Assembly (NCBI RefSeq): GCF_014199935.1
Contig: NZ_JACHOP010000031.1
Span: forward strand, 1-51,266
Origin: Methylorubrum rhodinum
Lineage (GTDB): Bacteria > Pseudomonadota > Alphaproteobacteria > Rhizobiales > Beijerinckiaceae
DNA length: 51,266 nt
Reading direction: 5' to 3'
How positions within the stretch are numbered: the first letter of the stretch is position 1; the number at the start of each line of letters is the position of its first letter. The notes beneath the pieces were generated by a model. That model was not told the origin of the DNA and ran no database searches. It saw nothing but the letters and a program-made list of their open reading frames with translations. Shown here in pieces: positions 19,264 through 28,142 of the stretch. The position numbers were made by a program, and so were the translations under genes.

Positions 19264-19716
19264 TCACCCGGCGGGGGGAACGAGGACGTACTTGCCGACG
19301 AAGGGCTCGCTCTGGCTGTTCGCGCCGGTGCAGCCGTAGGGCCGTTCCCCGGCCGCCATCGTCCTGAACTTGAGGGTCGCCTTGCCGTTCAGCTTGATCG
19401 TGTAGCCCTTCTCGCTCGCGGCATGGCCCTGGTCGCCGTCCACGTGCTGCACGAGGCCGTTCTCGAACTGGCCGTCGATGGTGAGCGTCACGGGCTGGTC
19501 GGCGCGGTTGACGACCCGCAGCTCGGCGTTGGTGTCGGCGGGCAGGCGCAGCTCGGCGGGTGCGCAGGCGATCCTGCCGTCCTTCTTGTCGATGGTCAGT
19601 TCCATGACCGGCTGTCCGTCCGAGGCCGGCGGCGGCAGGGGCTTTCCCTGCGCCGAGGCCAAGGTCGTCGACAGCGCGAGGCACAGGGTGCCCAGCGCCC
19701 ATGGCGCATGTCGCAT
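19264..19716 (-). CDS. Secreted protein, possible cupredoxin-like fold
   Basis: A 150-residue exported protein with signal peptide ALGTLCLALSTTLASAQG. The mature part is rich in beta strands (AELRVVNRADQPVTLTI, ATLKFRTMAAGERPYGC), which looks like a cupredoxin-type beta-sandwich, but a full His-Cys-His-Met copper site is not evident. Start ATG 19716. Function unknown. Stands alone, convergent with the lyase-like operon. Confidence 0.6.
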   Translation of the reverse strand: MRHAPWALGTLCLALSTTLASAQGKPLPPPASDGQPVMELTIDKKDGRIACAPAELRLPADTNAELRVVNRADQPVTLTIDGQFENGLVQHVDGDQGHAASEKGYTIKLNGKATLKFRTMAAGERPYGCTGANSQSEPFVGKYVLVPPAG

Positions 19717-19813
19717 GTGTTCGGTCTCCGGTCGGTCCGTGATGGTCCTTCGGGAAGAGCGGTGGCGCGGCGCGCGTTCCGGAACGCGACGCCTTACCGC
19801 GTCCACCGCCGCG

Positions 19814-19999
19814 TCAGTCGCCGCGGCGGCGCGTTCCGAGGGCGAGGAAGGCGAGCGAGCCGCCCGCGATCAGCCCCAGGAGGAAGCCGGCGCCGAAATC
19901 GCTGTCGTCCTCGTGCGTGCCGAGCCACAGGCTGCCGGCGGCGAGCGACAGGAGCAGGGTGACGAGGGCGGGATCGATCAGCCGGCGGAGGCGGTGCAT
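19814..19999 (-). CDS. Small membrane protein of unknown function
   Basis: A 61-residue protein with two hydrophobic segments (PALVTLLLSLAAGSLWLG and FGAGFLLGLIAGGSLAFLAL) and a positively charged N-terminus. The ATG at 19999 is preceded by AGCGGGG; an ATG five codons earlier is possible. Confidence 0.5.
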   Translation of the reverse strand: MHRLRRLIDPALVTLLLSLAAGSLWLGTHEDDSDFGAGFLLGLIAGGSLAFLALGTRRRGD

Positions 20000-20044
20000 C
20001 GCCCCGCTTAACACGGCCGCGACCGATGCTCCGAGCGCCCCGTC

Positions 20045-21556
20045 CTACGCGGCGGTCGATTCCGCGTCCTGTTCCGGCGTCTCCGCGGCCCAGGCGGCGG
20101 AGACGAGGAGCACGCCGAGCTGGCGCGGGTCGCCGCGCCGTTCCAGGCGCGCAGGGATGAAGGGATCGGTGACCCGGAACTGCAGGACGATCCAGCCGTC
20201 CTCCGCCTCCACCTCCGACAGGTCGAGAGCGGTCTCTGTCACGGTCGGCTCCTCGCCCTCCCTCCCCTGCAGGCGCGCCAGGGACCGGCCGGCGGCGACG
20301 ACCCGCGCCATCGGTGCCGGCTGATCGACGGGGGCGACCGAGACGGTCCGCAGGACGAGCGTCCGGGCGGGTCCGGGGGGCGGACGAAGCGCCAGGACCG
20401 CGACCGAGCCGTCGCTCCAGCGTCCGTGCGGTTCGATATGCGACCATCCGCTGACGAACCAGAGCGGGCCGTGATCGTCGTCCGGACGCCGCGGAAGCGT
20501 CGGCACGCGCATCCTCCGGCGCAGCGTCGGCAGGCAGGCGTCCAGGGGCTGGCCGCTCAAGCCCGGATCCGAGCGGTGGAGCCGCTTCAGATCGAGGGCG
20601 AGCCAGTCGGTCCTCGATCGATCGGCGGGATGCTTGAGGCGCGCGCCTGCCTCCCGCCGCTCCAGCGCCGTCGCCCGACCGCTCGGACGGCGCCAGACGC
20701 GGGACGGCAGAGGCGGCAGGACGGTATCGGCGAGGAGGTCGAGGGTCTCTTCCAGGAGCCCGGCCAATCCGTGGCGCTCTGCGCTCGCCCAGAGACCGCG
20801 CCAGCGGATCCGTTCGCCGGCCAACCGCATCATCAGGTGGCAATCCGCCATCCAGTCGTGCCGCAACGGCTCCTCGAACTTGGAGCCGTGGATCGCCGCC
20901 TGCAGGAACACGTGTTCCAGAGAAGGCACGCGCACCGCGCGTCCGTTGAGCGTCTCGGCGTTCGCCCGCTCGAAGAACTCTTCCGCCAGCGCCTCGCTCT
21001 CGACGTCGAGGAGCGGGCGCCAGTGCAGGTCCAGCAGGCCGAACTCCCCCGCCGCGAGGGCGAAGTCGAGGCCGTGCATCGAGCGGTGATCCTCGACGTG
21101 GAACGTGCCCGGCGCGAGGCGCGGCGCGACGAAGCCGAGTTCGAACATGGTCTCGACCGCCGCGCCCGCGTGGTCCGGCGGGACGAGGATGTCGCAATCG
21201 GACTGCACCCGCAGTTCCATGACGCCGCCGAAGAGGACGACGAGCGCCGTGCCCTTGGTGAGCATGAACGGAACGCCGCGCTGCGCGAGCCGGTCGATGG
21301 CCGCCGAGCAGAGATGCCAGCGGGAGCGGCTGCGCAGCCACGCATGCCGCGCGATGCCGCGAAGGCGCGCCTTGATCGCATCGTCGGGCATGATCGCCCC
21401 GATGTGGTGATAGACCAGCGGCAGCAGGCGGAAGGACGTGCCGGCGACGTCGTTGAGGTCGATCCGCTCGCGCCAGCGGGCGAAGCAGGCGAGCGCCTCC
21501 GCGGGCGGGTCGAGGGCCGCGCGCAGCAGGAGTCGGTCGGACGGGTCGGGAAGCAT
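20045..21556 (-). CDS. NTP_transf_5-type nucleotidyltransferase-like protein
   Basis: A 503-residue protein. The N-terminal ~300 residues match the uncharacterised nucleotidyltransferase family that accompanies PqqD-like and HPr-kinase-like genes: FMLTKGTALVVLFGG followed by RVQSDCDILVPPDHAG, the acidic pair of the polymerase-beta-type active site. Residues ~330-500 form a further domain I do not recognise, with strand-rich segments. Members of this family are found in lasso-peptide and related peptide-modification loci. It is the last gene of the five-gene minus-strand cluster, 75 nt behind a glycosyltransferase. Confidence 0.72.
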   Translation of the reverse strand: MLPDPSDRLLLRAALDPPAEALACFARWRERIDLNDVAGTSFRLLPLVYHHIGAIMPDDAIKARLRGIARHAWLRSRSRWHLCSAAIDRLAQRGVPFMLTKGTALVVLFGGVMELRVQSDCDILVPPDHAGAAVETMFELGFVAPRLAPGTFHVEDHRSMHGLDFALAAGEFGLLDLHWRPLLDVESEALAEEFFERANAETLNGRAVRVPSLEHVFLQAAIHGSKFEEPLRHDWMADCHLMMRLAGERIRWRGLWASAERHGLAGLLEETLDLLADTVLPPLPSRVWRRPSGRATALERREAGARLKHPADRSRTDWLALDLKRLHRSDPGLSGQPLDACLPTLRRRMRVPTLPRRPDDDHGPLWFVSGWSHIEPHGRWSDGSVAVLALRPPPGPARTLVLRTVSVAPVDQPAPMARVVAAGRSLARLQGREGEEPTVTETALDLSEVEAEDGWIVLQFRVTDPFIPARLERRGDPRQLGVLLVSAAWAAETPEQDAESTAA

Positions 21557-21631
21557 GGTTGACGGCCTTCCGGTCTCAGGGCCGGGGCGAGGGCATGGGT
21601 GTCGAGACCGGTCCAGACCGGATCGGACCGG

Positions 21632-22327
21632 TCATTCCGAGGCGTCCGGCGCCGCCCCGGACCTGCGGCGCATGCTGTCGAGCCGGCGCTTCAGGACGAG
21701 GAGATGCTCGCTCCGCGCCGCGTCGCGGTGCAGGCGTCCGGCATTGCCGGCGTGGAGCCTGCGATAGGCGACGATCTCGGCCTGGTGGGCCGCGCGCAGG
21801 CCCGCATGGACGGCGCGGGCATACCAGTCGGGGAATTCCATCAGGCGATAGGACGGGTCGAACGTTCCCACCCGCAGGAAGGCCTCGCGGCGCACGAGGA
21901 TGCCGATCTTGCTGACGCCGGCCTGCGGCGGGATCGCGGCGGCGGTCTCTCCGGTCCAGTCCGGGCTGACGAATTGCTGCACGGACCCGAAAACGGCGTC
22001 GAGACTCGGGTCGGCCGCGAGCGCGGCCGATTGCACGGCGAGCTTCGTCGGCGCCCACAGGTCGTCCGCGTCGTTGAAGGCGAGACAATCGCCGGACGCT
22101 TCCGCCACCGCGGTCGCGAAGGCGGCGGGCGCGCCGCGATTCTCCGTCTCGATGAGCCGGATGCGGCCGGAGAAGCCGCGCAGCACCGCGCGCGTGCCGT
22201 CGGTCGAGCCGTCGTCGACGACGATGACCTCGAAGGGCGGCCGCGTCTGGTTCAGCACGCACTCGATCGCCGCCGCGACGTAGGGGGCGGCGTTGTAGGC
22301 GCCCATCAGGGCCGAGATCCGCATCAT
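21632..22327 (-). CDS. Family 2 glycosyltransferase
   Basis: A 231-residue GT-A fold enzyme: RISALMGAYNAAPYVAAAIE start, EVIVVDDGSTDGTRAVL nucleotide-binding segment and FNDADDLWAP in the DxD position. The start ATG-ATG overlaps the stop of the preceding glycosyltransferase, so the two are coupled. Substrate unknown. Confidence 0.85.
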   Translation of the reverse strand: MMRISALMGAYNAAPYVAAAIECVLNQTRPPFEVIVVDDGSTDGTRAVLRGFSGRIRLIETENRGAPAAFATAVAEASGDCLAFNDADDLWAPTKLAVQSAALAADPSLDAVFGSVQQFVSPDWTGETAAAIPPQAGVSKIGILVRREAFLRVGTFDPSYRLMEFPDWYARAVHAGLRAAHQAEIVAYRRLHAGNAGRLHRDAARSEHLLVLKRRLDSMRRRSGAAPDASE

Positions 22328-22992
22328 CGCCCCCGCCGCCGGTCGAGGGCCGACTTGAGACAGGCCATCAGGCCGTCGCGGGCGCCCTGGACGTCCCGGG
22401 TCAGGTTGGTGGTGTGCAGGCGATAGAGGGTGGTGTCGTGATCGACCGCTGCGAAGCGGAGGCCGGCCTCGCGGGTGCGCATGTACCAATCCCCGTCCTC
22501 CGCCTGGATCAGGTCCTCGCGGAACGGACCGATCCGGTCGAAGGCCCAGCGGCGGACGAGCAGCGATCCGAGATGCCAGGGCCGATGCGTCAGGGCGCGG
22601 CGGGGATCGTCGGGGGCGACCGGGACGCTGGTGTCGTTCACGACGACCGTCCGCCCCATCGCCACGGCGATCTCGGCGTCGGCCTCGAGGGCGGCCCGCA
22701 GGGCCTCCTGTCGTCCGGCGGTCCAGAGATCGTCGTGATCGAGGAAGGCGATGGCCTCGCCCGTCGCGGCGCGAAGGCCCCGGTTGCGCGCGGCGGCCGG
22801 CCCGGCATTGTCCTGCCGAAGGGCGACGATGTCACCGCCGAGCGAGCGGATCAGGTCCGGCGTGCCGTCGGTCGATCCGTCGTCGACGACGACGATCTCG
22901 TCGCCCTCGCGAAGCTCCGGACGCACGCTCGCCACCGCCTGCGCGAGCCGGTCCGCGCCGTTGAAGACCGGGATGACGACGCTCGTGCGCAT
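22324..22992 (-). CDS. Family 2 glycosyltransferase
   Basis: A 222-residue GT-A enzyme with TSVVIPVFNGADRLAQAVA, EIVVVDDGSTDGTPDLI and FLDHDDLWTAGR (DxD-type metal site). It begins 2 nt after the HPr-kinase-like gene and overlaps the next glycosyltransferase by 4 nt. The two transferases are clearly related and may have arisen by duplication. Confidence 0.87.
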   Translation of the reverse strand: MRTSVVIPVFNGADRLAQAVASVRPELREGDEIVVVDDGSTDGTPDLIRSLGGDIVALRQDNAGPAAARNRGLRAATGEAIAFLDHDDLWTAGRQEALRAALEADAEIAVAMGRTVVVNDTSVPVAPDDPRRALTHRPWHLGSLLVRRWAFDRIGPFREDLIQAEDGDWYMRTREAGLRFAAVDHDTTLYRLHTTNLTRDVQGARDGLMACLKSALDRRRGR

Positions 22993-22994
22993 CC

Positions 22995-24044
22995 TCAGGC
23001 CTCCGCCGCGACGCGCGTGCCCGCGGCCAGCCCGGCGAGCGCGGCCGGGGCCGCCGCGAGCGTCGGGCCCGGATCGAAGGCGTAGCACGGGACGCCCTCG
23101 ATGGAGCGCGCGATCTCGTCGTAGGTCGCCTGGGCGTCGCCCGGCAGCATCGCCAGCGTCGTGGCGGCGAGTTCCCGCAGGACGGCCGACCGGCGCAGGG
23201 GAGCCAGGGCCGCCCGCGGCGCTCCGCCCCGGCGCGGCACGACGATCGCCCCGATCTCCGCATCGCCGATGACGCAGGCGCCGAGCCGGCCGAGATCGAC
23301 CTCGCCCTTGACCTCGCCGCTGTCGGTCGAGAGGGCGTAGGAGGCCGACATGGTCCGCCGCAGGGGCTCGAACATGTCGGCGCGGATCCGGGCCGAACGA
23401 TACAGGTTCACCGCCCGCAGCGACGGGGACCGGCGCAGGAGCAGGAAATCGTCGGCGACGTAGCGCCATCCGGCCTCGACGCAGGCCAGCGCGAGGCTGG
23501 TCTTGCCCGCCCCGCCGCGCCCGGCGATCAGCAGGCCGCCGTCGCCCAGCGCCACCGCCGCCGCATGCAGCGGCGTCAGGCCGGTGAAGGGGGCAAGGCC
23601 CTTGAAGGCGTGGAGGAACGGGCGCGCGGTCTCCCAGGACGGCAGGGCCTCGGGCGAGCGGTGCCAGACGAAGCCCCGCCGCGCCAGCCGGTCGACGTAG
23701 ACCAGCTTGCCGCCGTAGGTGGGATCCCAGAAGCCGTAATGGCGCTGCGTGGCGGAGACGACCCGCTCGTCGCCGCCGGACGCCTCCGGAAGGCAGCCCT
23801 CCAGCACGGGATCGGGACCCTCGACGATGTCGAGCCACGCCGTCGGCTCGGCGCCGGCCGCGTCGCGCCGCCCGAAGATGTCGATCAGGTTCGCGAGGGT
23901 GCCGCCGGTCCGGACGCGAAGGCCGAGGCGCAGCGTGTCGAAGCCGAAGCAGCGCCGCTCGGCCCCCGCCCCGTCCTGTCGGCGCACGACGTGATCGAGG
24001 GCGGCCGACAGGCGGTCGGCCGCGTCGGGCAGGGAGGACGACAC
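22995..24044 (-). CDS. HPr-kinase-like protein (HprK-related)
   Basis: A 349-residue protein with a P-loop LLIAGRGGAGKTSLALACVE around residue 170, preceded by LTPLHAAAVAL, as in HprK/P C-terminal kinase domains. In PqqD-associated systems such proteins are called HprK-related kinases, and in lasso-peptide loci they phosphorylate the peptide. There is no HPr or EIIA gene here. GTG start 24044, 4 nt after the PqqD-like gene. The target is unknown. Confidence 0.8.
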   Translation of the reverse strand: MSSSLPDAADRLSAALDHVVRRQDGAGAERRCFGFDTLRLGLRVRTGGTLANLIDIFGRRDAAGAEPTAWLDIVEGPDPVLEGCLPEASGGDERVVSATQRHYGFWDPTYGGKLVYVDRLARRGFVWHRSPEALPSWETARPFLHAFKGLAPFTGLTPLHAAAVALGDGGLLIAGRGGAGKTSLALACVEAGWRYVADDFLLLRRSPSLRAVNLYRSARIRADMFEPLRRTMSASYALSTDSGEVKGEVDLGRLGACVIGDAEIGAIVVPRRGGAPRAALAPLRRSAVLRELAATTLAMLPGDAQATYDEIARSIEGVPCYAFDPGPTLAAAPAALAGLAAGTRVAAEA

Positions 24045-24048
24045 GGTA

Positions 24049-24468
24049 TCAGCCGTGGACGACGTAGGGCCAGCCCGCCTCGCTCGTGTCGTGGACCGGA
24101 TCCAGCAGCAGCAATTCCTGCATGTCCGAGAAGCTCTCGACCTGCGGCAGCGCCCAACCGCCGGTCGGCGCGGCCGGAGTCCACGCCCCGTGCGCGCGCT
24201 CCGCCGCCGGTCGGATCAGGCCGGCCGTCTCCAGTTCGGCGACGAACCGGTCGACCGAGGCCGCGAACGCCTCCGGCCCGGCCGCGGCGTGCGGCGCGAG
24301 CGTCGCCTGCACCTCGGACAGGTCGAACGACGCGCAGAGACCGAGCCAGATCTCGGCGGCCGATCCGGAAAGACTGTAATAGATCCCGGTTCCGAAATGC
24401 GCGATGACGATCTCGTCGTCGAAGGACTGATGGCTGACGAGGTTCGGTTCGGCCACATCGTAATGCAT
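24049..24468 (-). CDS. PqqD-family peptide-binding (RRE-like) protein
   Basis: A 139-residue protein whose first ~90 residues have the PqqD layout: NLVSHQSFDDEIVIAHFGTG, IYYSLSGSAAEIWLGL and a C-terminal winged-helix part ending LETAGLIRPA. PqqD-like domains bind leader peptides of ribosomal natural products. The tail with MQELLLLDPVHDTSEAGWP is seen in stand-alone PqqD proteins that accompany HprK-related kinases. I chose ATG 24468 because it begins right at the domain. First gene of the five-gene cluster; no precursor peptide is evident upstream. Confidence 0.82.
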   Translation of the reverse strand: MHYDVAEPNLVSHQSFDDEIVIAHFGTGIYYSLSGSAAEIWLGLCASFDLSEVQATLAPHAAAGPEAFAASVDRFVAELETAGLIRPAAERAHGAWTPAAPTGGWALPQVESFSDMQELLLLDPVHDTSEAGWPYVVHG

Positions 24469-24708
24469 CGTCTCGTCTCGCTCCGATGCAGCGACCAACG
24501 CTCGTCGCATCCCGCTCGGGACGAGTGCGGCAGTGGCTACAATCTGTCAATTGTTATCATGGGTCGATGCAGGAGCATCGTCCAATGCGAGGTTGCGCCG
24601 TCGGTCCGGCGAGGCGCTGTCCGCTCGAGAGAGGCCGCAGCCGCGAAGGTCCGGCAGGCGGGCGGTGCCGTGCTGCATCGCGGACCCGCACCCCCGAGCA
24701 TCCGTACT

Positions 24709-26187
24709 CTACGCAGCCCTGAGCGTCGCCACGAAGCGGCGCACGGTGTCGGACAAGGCCTCGCACTCCCCCGCGAGCTGCGTGGAGGCGTCGTGTCCGG
24801 AGGCGGCGGCAGTGCCGGTGAGGTCGGCGGAGCGGGTCAGGCCGTCGAGGGTGGCGAACACCTCGCCGCTGCGGCGCGCCGCCCGCTCGGCGTTCTCGGC
24901 GATGGCGCGGGTGGCCGCGCCCTGCCCCTCGACCGCGCCGGCGACCGAGCGGGTGATGGCGTCGAGCTCGCCGATGGTGCCGCCGATGCGGGCGATCGCC
25001 GCCACCGCCTGATCGGTCTGGCCCTGGATCGCGCGGATCTGCGCCTCGATGTCCTGGGTGGCGCGGGCGGTCTTGCCCGCGAGCGCCTTGACCTCGCCCG
25101 CCACCACGGCGAACCCCCGGCCCGCCGCGCCCGCGCGGGAGGCCTCGATGGTGGCGTTGAGCGCCAAAAGGTTGGTCTGCTCGGCGATGGTGCCGATCAG
25201 CGTGACGATCTGCTCGATGCGCTGCGCGGCCTCCGCCAGGGATCGCACGGTCTCGTCGGTCTGGCCCGCCTCGCCGGTCGCCCGGTTGGCGACCTCGGCG
25301 GCCTGGGCCATGTGGGCGCCGATCTCGCGCACCGAGGCCGACAGCGTGCCCGCGGCGGCGGCGACGCTGCGCACGTCGCCCGCGGTCTCCTGCGAGGCGG
25401 CGGAGAGGGCGGCGGTGCGCTGCGCCGTGTCGCTCGCCGCGTTCGAGAGATCCTGCGAGGAGAGGCGCAGGCGGGTGGCCGTCTCGGCGGCCTGCCGGAC
25501 GAGGCGATCGACGCTGCCCTCGAACCGCTCGGCGAGTTCGTCGGCGGTGCGGCGGCGGGCGGCGCGGCCTTCCGCCTCGCCCGCCGCCTCGCGGGCATGG
25601 GCCTCGGTCTCGGCGGCGCGCGCCGCGTCGGCGGCGGCGAGCGAGCGGGCCGAGAGGGCGAACAGCCCGACGAGCTGCGCGCTGAGCCACGCCAGCACCG
25701 CCGTCTCCAGCACGACGATGACGGCGTGCAGCAGCACGCGGCCGAAATCGGCGCCGTCGGGATAGACCGCCGCCGGCAGCAGGAGGTTCAGCGTCAGGTG
25801 GTGCAGGGCGGTGGCCCCGGCGGCGGCGACGAGCACGCGCCAGTCGCAATAGACCGAGAGCACCGCGAGCGCGGCGAAGAAGTACATGTGCAGGTCGAGC
25901 TGCCAGGGATGGCCGGCCATCGCCTGGAGCAGCAGGGCGACCATGCCGATGAGCGCCACCGCGACCGTCAGGCGGGTGGCGAGCACCTCGCCCTTCAGCC
26001 GCCACGTCGCGGTCGCCGCGGCGGCGAGGCCGAGCGCCATCAGCCCCTCGGCCAGGGCCGCGCCGCCGCGCCAGAGGGAGATGCCGGCGATCAGCGGCAC
26101 GTGGAGCCAGATCAGGCCGATCAGGCCGCGGCTCGCCGAGCGGCGCAGCCTGTCGAGATCGCGCGAGGCGGAGGCGGAAGCAGTCAT
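24709..26187 (-). CDS. Methyl-accepting chemotaxis protein
   Basis: A 492-residue chemoreceptor. The N-terminal ~180 residues contain about five hydrophobic helices and no large periplasmic domain, so the sensor is membrane-embedded. The coiled-coil signalling domain has the hairpin tip IAEQTNLLALNATIEASRAG and FAVVAGEVKALAGKTARAT. It overlaps the upstream small membrane-protein gene by 4 nt (ATGA). No other chemotaxis genes are nearby. Ligand unknown. Confidence 0.92.
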   Translation of the reverse strand: MTASASASRDLDRLRRSASRGLIGLIWLHVPLIAGISLWRGGAALAEGLMALGLAAAATATWRLKGEVLATRLTVAVALIGMVALLLQAMAGHPWQLDLHMYFFAALAVLSVYCDWRVLVAAAGATALHHLTLNLLLPAAVYPDGADFGRVLLHAVIVVLETAVLAWLSAQLVGLFALSARSLAAADAARAAETEAHAREAAGEAEGRAARRRTADELAERFEGSVDRLVRQAAETATRLRLSSQDLSNAASDTAQRTAALSAASQETAGDVRSVAAAAGTLSASVREIGAHMAQAAEVANRATGEAGQTDETVRSLAEAAQRIEQIVTLIGTIAEQTNLLALNATIEASRAGAAGRGFAVVAGEVKALAGKTARATQDIEAQIRAIQGQTDQAVAAIARIGGTIGELDAITRSVAGAVEGQGAATRAIAENAERAARRSGEVFATLDGLTRSADLTGTAAASGHDASTQLAGECEALSDTVRRFVATLRAA

Positions 26188-26525
26188 GACGGGCGCTTTT
26201 CGGCGGGGGTGCAGAGGCCGAGGCCTCTCGGATCGAACAGGAGCCACGCACCCGCCGCACGCAGGCGGGTCTCGAAGCCGGGAACGGACGACCGGGCGAC
26301 GACGAGGCCGGGCGGCCTCCCGGCCCGGAGTACGGCCCCGCCCGCCGCGACCGCGGCCGACAGGCTCTCGGCCGGGCTCCACCAGGGCGGGAACACGGCC
26401 GCCACCGGCTCGCCCGCCTTCGCCGCCGGCAGGCCGAGCCAGACGGAAGCCGTCAGGCTCGCGGCGAGCAGCGCACCCGGCAGCAGCCAGGGCGCCGGCT
26501 CGGAAGGGGCGACGGATGCGGGCAT
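26184..26525 (-). CDS. Small membrane-associated protein coupled to the chemoreceptor
   Basis: A 113-residue protein with one N-terminal hydrophobic segment (WLLPGALLAASLTASVWLG) and an alpha/beta-looking remainder containing PPWWSPAESLSAAVAAGG. Its stop overlaps the chemoreceptor start, implying joint expression. It may be periplasmic and supply the sensing function that the chemoreceptor lacks; this is inference. Family not recognised. Confidence 0.6.
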   Translation of the reverse strand: MPASVAPSEPAPWLLPGALLAASLTASVWLGLPAAKAGEPVAAVFPPWWSPAESLSAAVAAGGAVLRAGRPPGLVVARSSVPGFETRLRAAGAWLLFDPRGLGLCTPAEKRPS

Positions 26526-26723
26526 GGCCGCGGCTCTCGTTGAAGGCGGATCCCGAAATGGTTCCGCCGGAAACGCAACTTGGGATATTTTATTCGCTCG
26601 GCTTCTTAAGCCTCCGTTACCGCCCTGGTCAGTGCCGCACCGTCATCGAATCCGGCCCACGCAATTCCGGTGAGTGCTGCATCGATGTCGTCCAGGTTTC
26701 GGCGGGTCGCCCTCGGCCAACCG

Positions 26724-28142
26724 TCAGTTCTCGGCCGCCGGCAGGGTCAGCGTCACGGAAAGCCCCGGCGCATTGTCGCCGAGGCTCACGGAGCCGCCGT
26801 GGAGGCGCGCCACCGCGTTGACGAGGCTGAGCCCCAGGCCGAAGCCGGGGCGGGTGCGGGCGGCGTCGAGGCGCACGAAGCGGTCGAGCACGCGGGCACG
26901 CTCGGCCTCGGGCACGCCGGGGCCGTGATCGGTCACCCGCAGGATCACGCTGGTCCCCTCCCGCCGCGCCGTGACCGCGATCTCGGGCGCCCCCCCGGAG
27001 CCGTACTTGATGGCGTTGTCGATGAGGTTGGCGAGCGCTTGGCCCACCAGCTCCCGGTTGCCCTGGAGCGGCAGGTTCGGCTCGCTCTCGAAGCTAAGAT
27101 GCAGGCCGCGCTCTTCGGCGAGCGGCTCGTAGAGCTCGGTCATCGCGCCCGCCACCTCACCGGCATCGAAGGCGGTGCCGGCGGCGTCGGGCGCACTGCC
27201 GGCTTCCAGGCGGGCGATGGTCAGGAGCGCATTGAACACCCGGATCAGCCCGTCGCCGTCCTCGACGATCCCCTCGATCGCGGCGCGCAGCTCGTCCGGC
27301 GATTCGGCCGTGCGCAGGGCCTCGTCGGCGCGGTTGCGCAGGCGGGTCAGCGGGGTCTTGAGGTCGTGGGCGATGTTGTCGGAGACCTCGCGCATGCCGC
27401 GCATCAGCTCGCCGATACGCTCCAGCATCAGGTTGAGGTTTTTGGCGAGGCGGTCCAGCTCGTCGCCGCTGCCCGAGACCTTGAGGCGCCCGTCGAGGTC
27501 GCCCGCCATGATGGTGCGGGTCGTCTCGGTCATGTCGTCGACGCGCTTGAGCACCCGGCTCGCCACGAACCAGCCGCCGACGACGCCGAGCACCAGCACG
27601 AGCGCCAGCGAGGAGCCGAAGGTGTTGCCGATGGCCGCGCGCAGGCGGTCGCTCTCCTCGGTGTCGCGGCCCACCAGCAGGCGGAAGCCCCCGGCGAGCG
27701 TGTAGACCCGCATGATCGCCCGGTGCTCCGCATGGTCGGAATCCGAGCCGCGACCGTAGGGGCCCGCGTACTGGCCGGGCGTCGAGAGTACCCCCACCGG
27801 CACGCGGTTGACGTTGCCGACGATGTGCTCGCCCGCCGGCGTGGTGACGAGGTAGAGCGAGGCGCCGGGCTCCTTGGCGCGGCGCTCCACCACGGCGATG
27901 AGGCGGCGCAGCCCCCCGGCCGTGTACTGCTCCGACAACCCGTTGATCTCGGCCTCGATGGTCGAGACGATCTGGTCGTCGAGCACCCGCCTCGCGTTCC
28001 AGGCGACGTAGCCGAGGCCGACGCTCGCCAGCACCGCGAACAGCACGAGATAGGCGAGCGACAGCTTGAACGCGGTCGTGCGGAAGATCTTTTGGAGACG
28101 CGCGAGAGGACCTTCGCGAAGGGGTTCCGCCGGAGCCGTCAC
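26724..28142 (-). CDS. Sensor histidine kinase
   Basis: A 472-residue membrane kinase. TM1 ~28-48, extracytoplasmic part ~50-172 with LYLVTTPAGEHIVGNV, TM2 ~176-195, HAMP ~196-245, then VSDNIAHDLKTPLTRLR with phospho-His259, NLIDNAIKYG (N box), DHGPGVP and FGLGLSLV. Start GTG at 28142 overlaps the regulator's TGA (GTGA). The signal is unknown. Confidence 0.9.
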   Translation of the reverse strand: MTAPAEPLREGPLARLQKIFRTTAFKLSLAYLVLFAVLASVGLGYVAWNARRVLDDQIVSTIEAEINGLSEQYTAGGLRRLIAVVERRAKEPGASLYLVTTPAGEHIVGNVNRVPVGVLSTPGQYAGPYGRGSDSDHAEHRAIMRVYTLAGGFRLLVGRDTEESDRLRAAIGNTFGSSLALVLVLGVVGGWFVASRVLKRVDDMTETTRTIMAGDLDGRLKVSGSGDELDRLAKNLNLMLERIGELMRGMREVSDNIAHDLKTPLTRLRNRADEALRTAESPDELRAAIEGIVEDGDGLIRVFNALLTIARLEAGSAPDAAGTAFDAGEVAGAMTELYEPLAEERGLHLSFESEPNLPLQGNRELVGQALANLIDNAIKYGSGGAPEIAVTARREGTSVILRVTDHGPGVPEAERARVLDRFVRLDAARTRPGFGLGLSLVNAVARLHGGSVSLGDNAPGLSVTLTLPAAEN

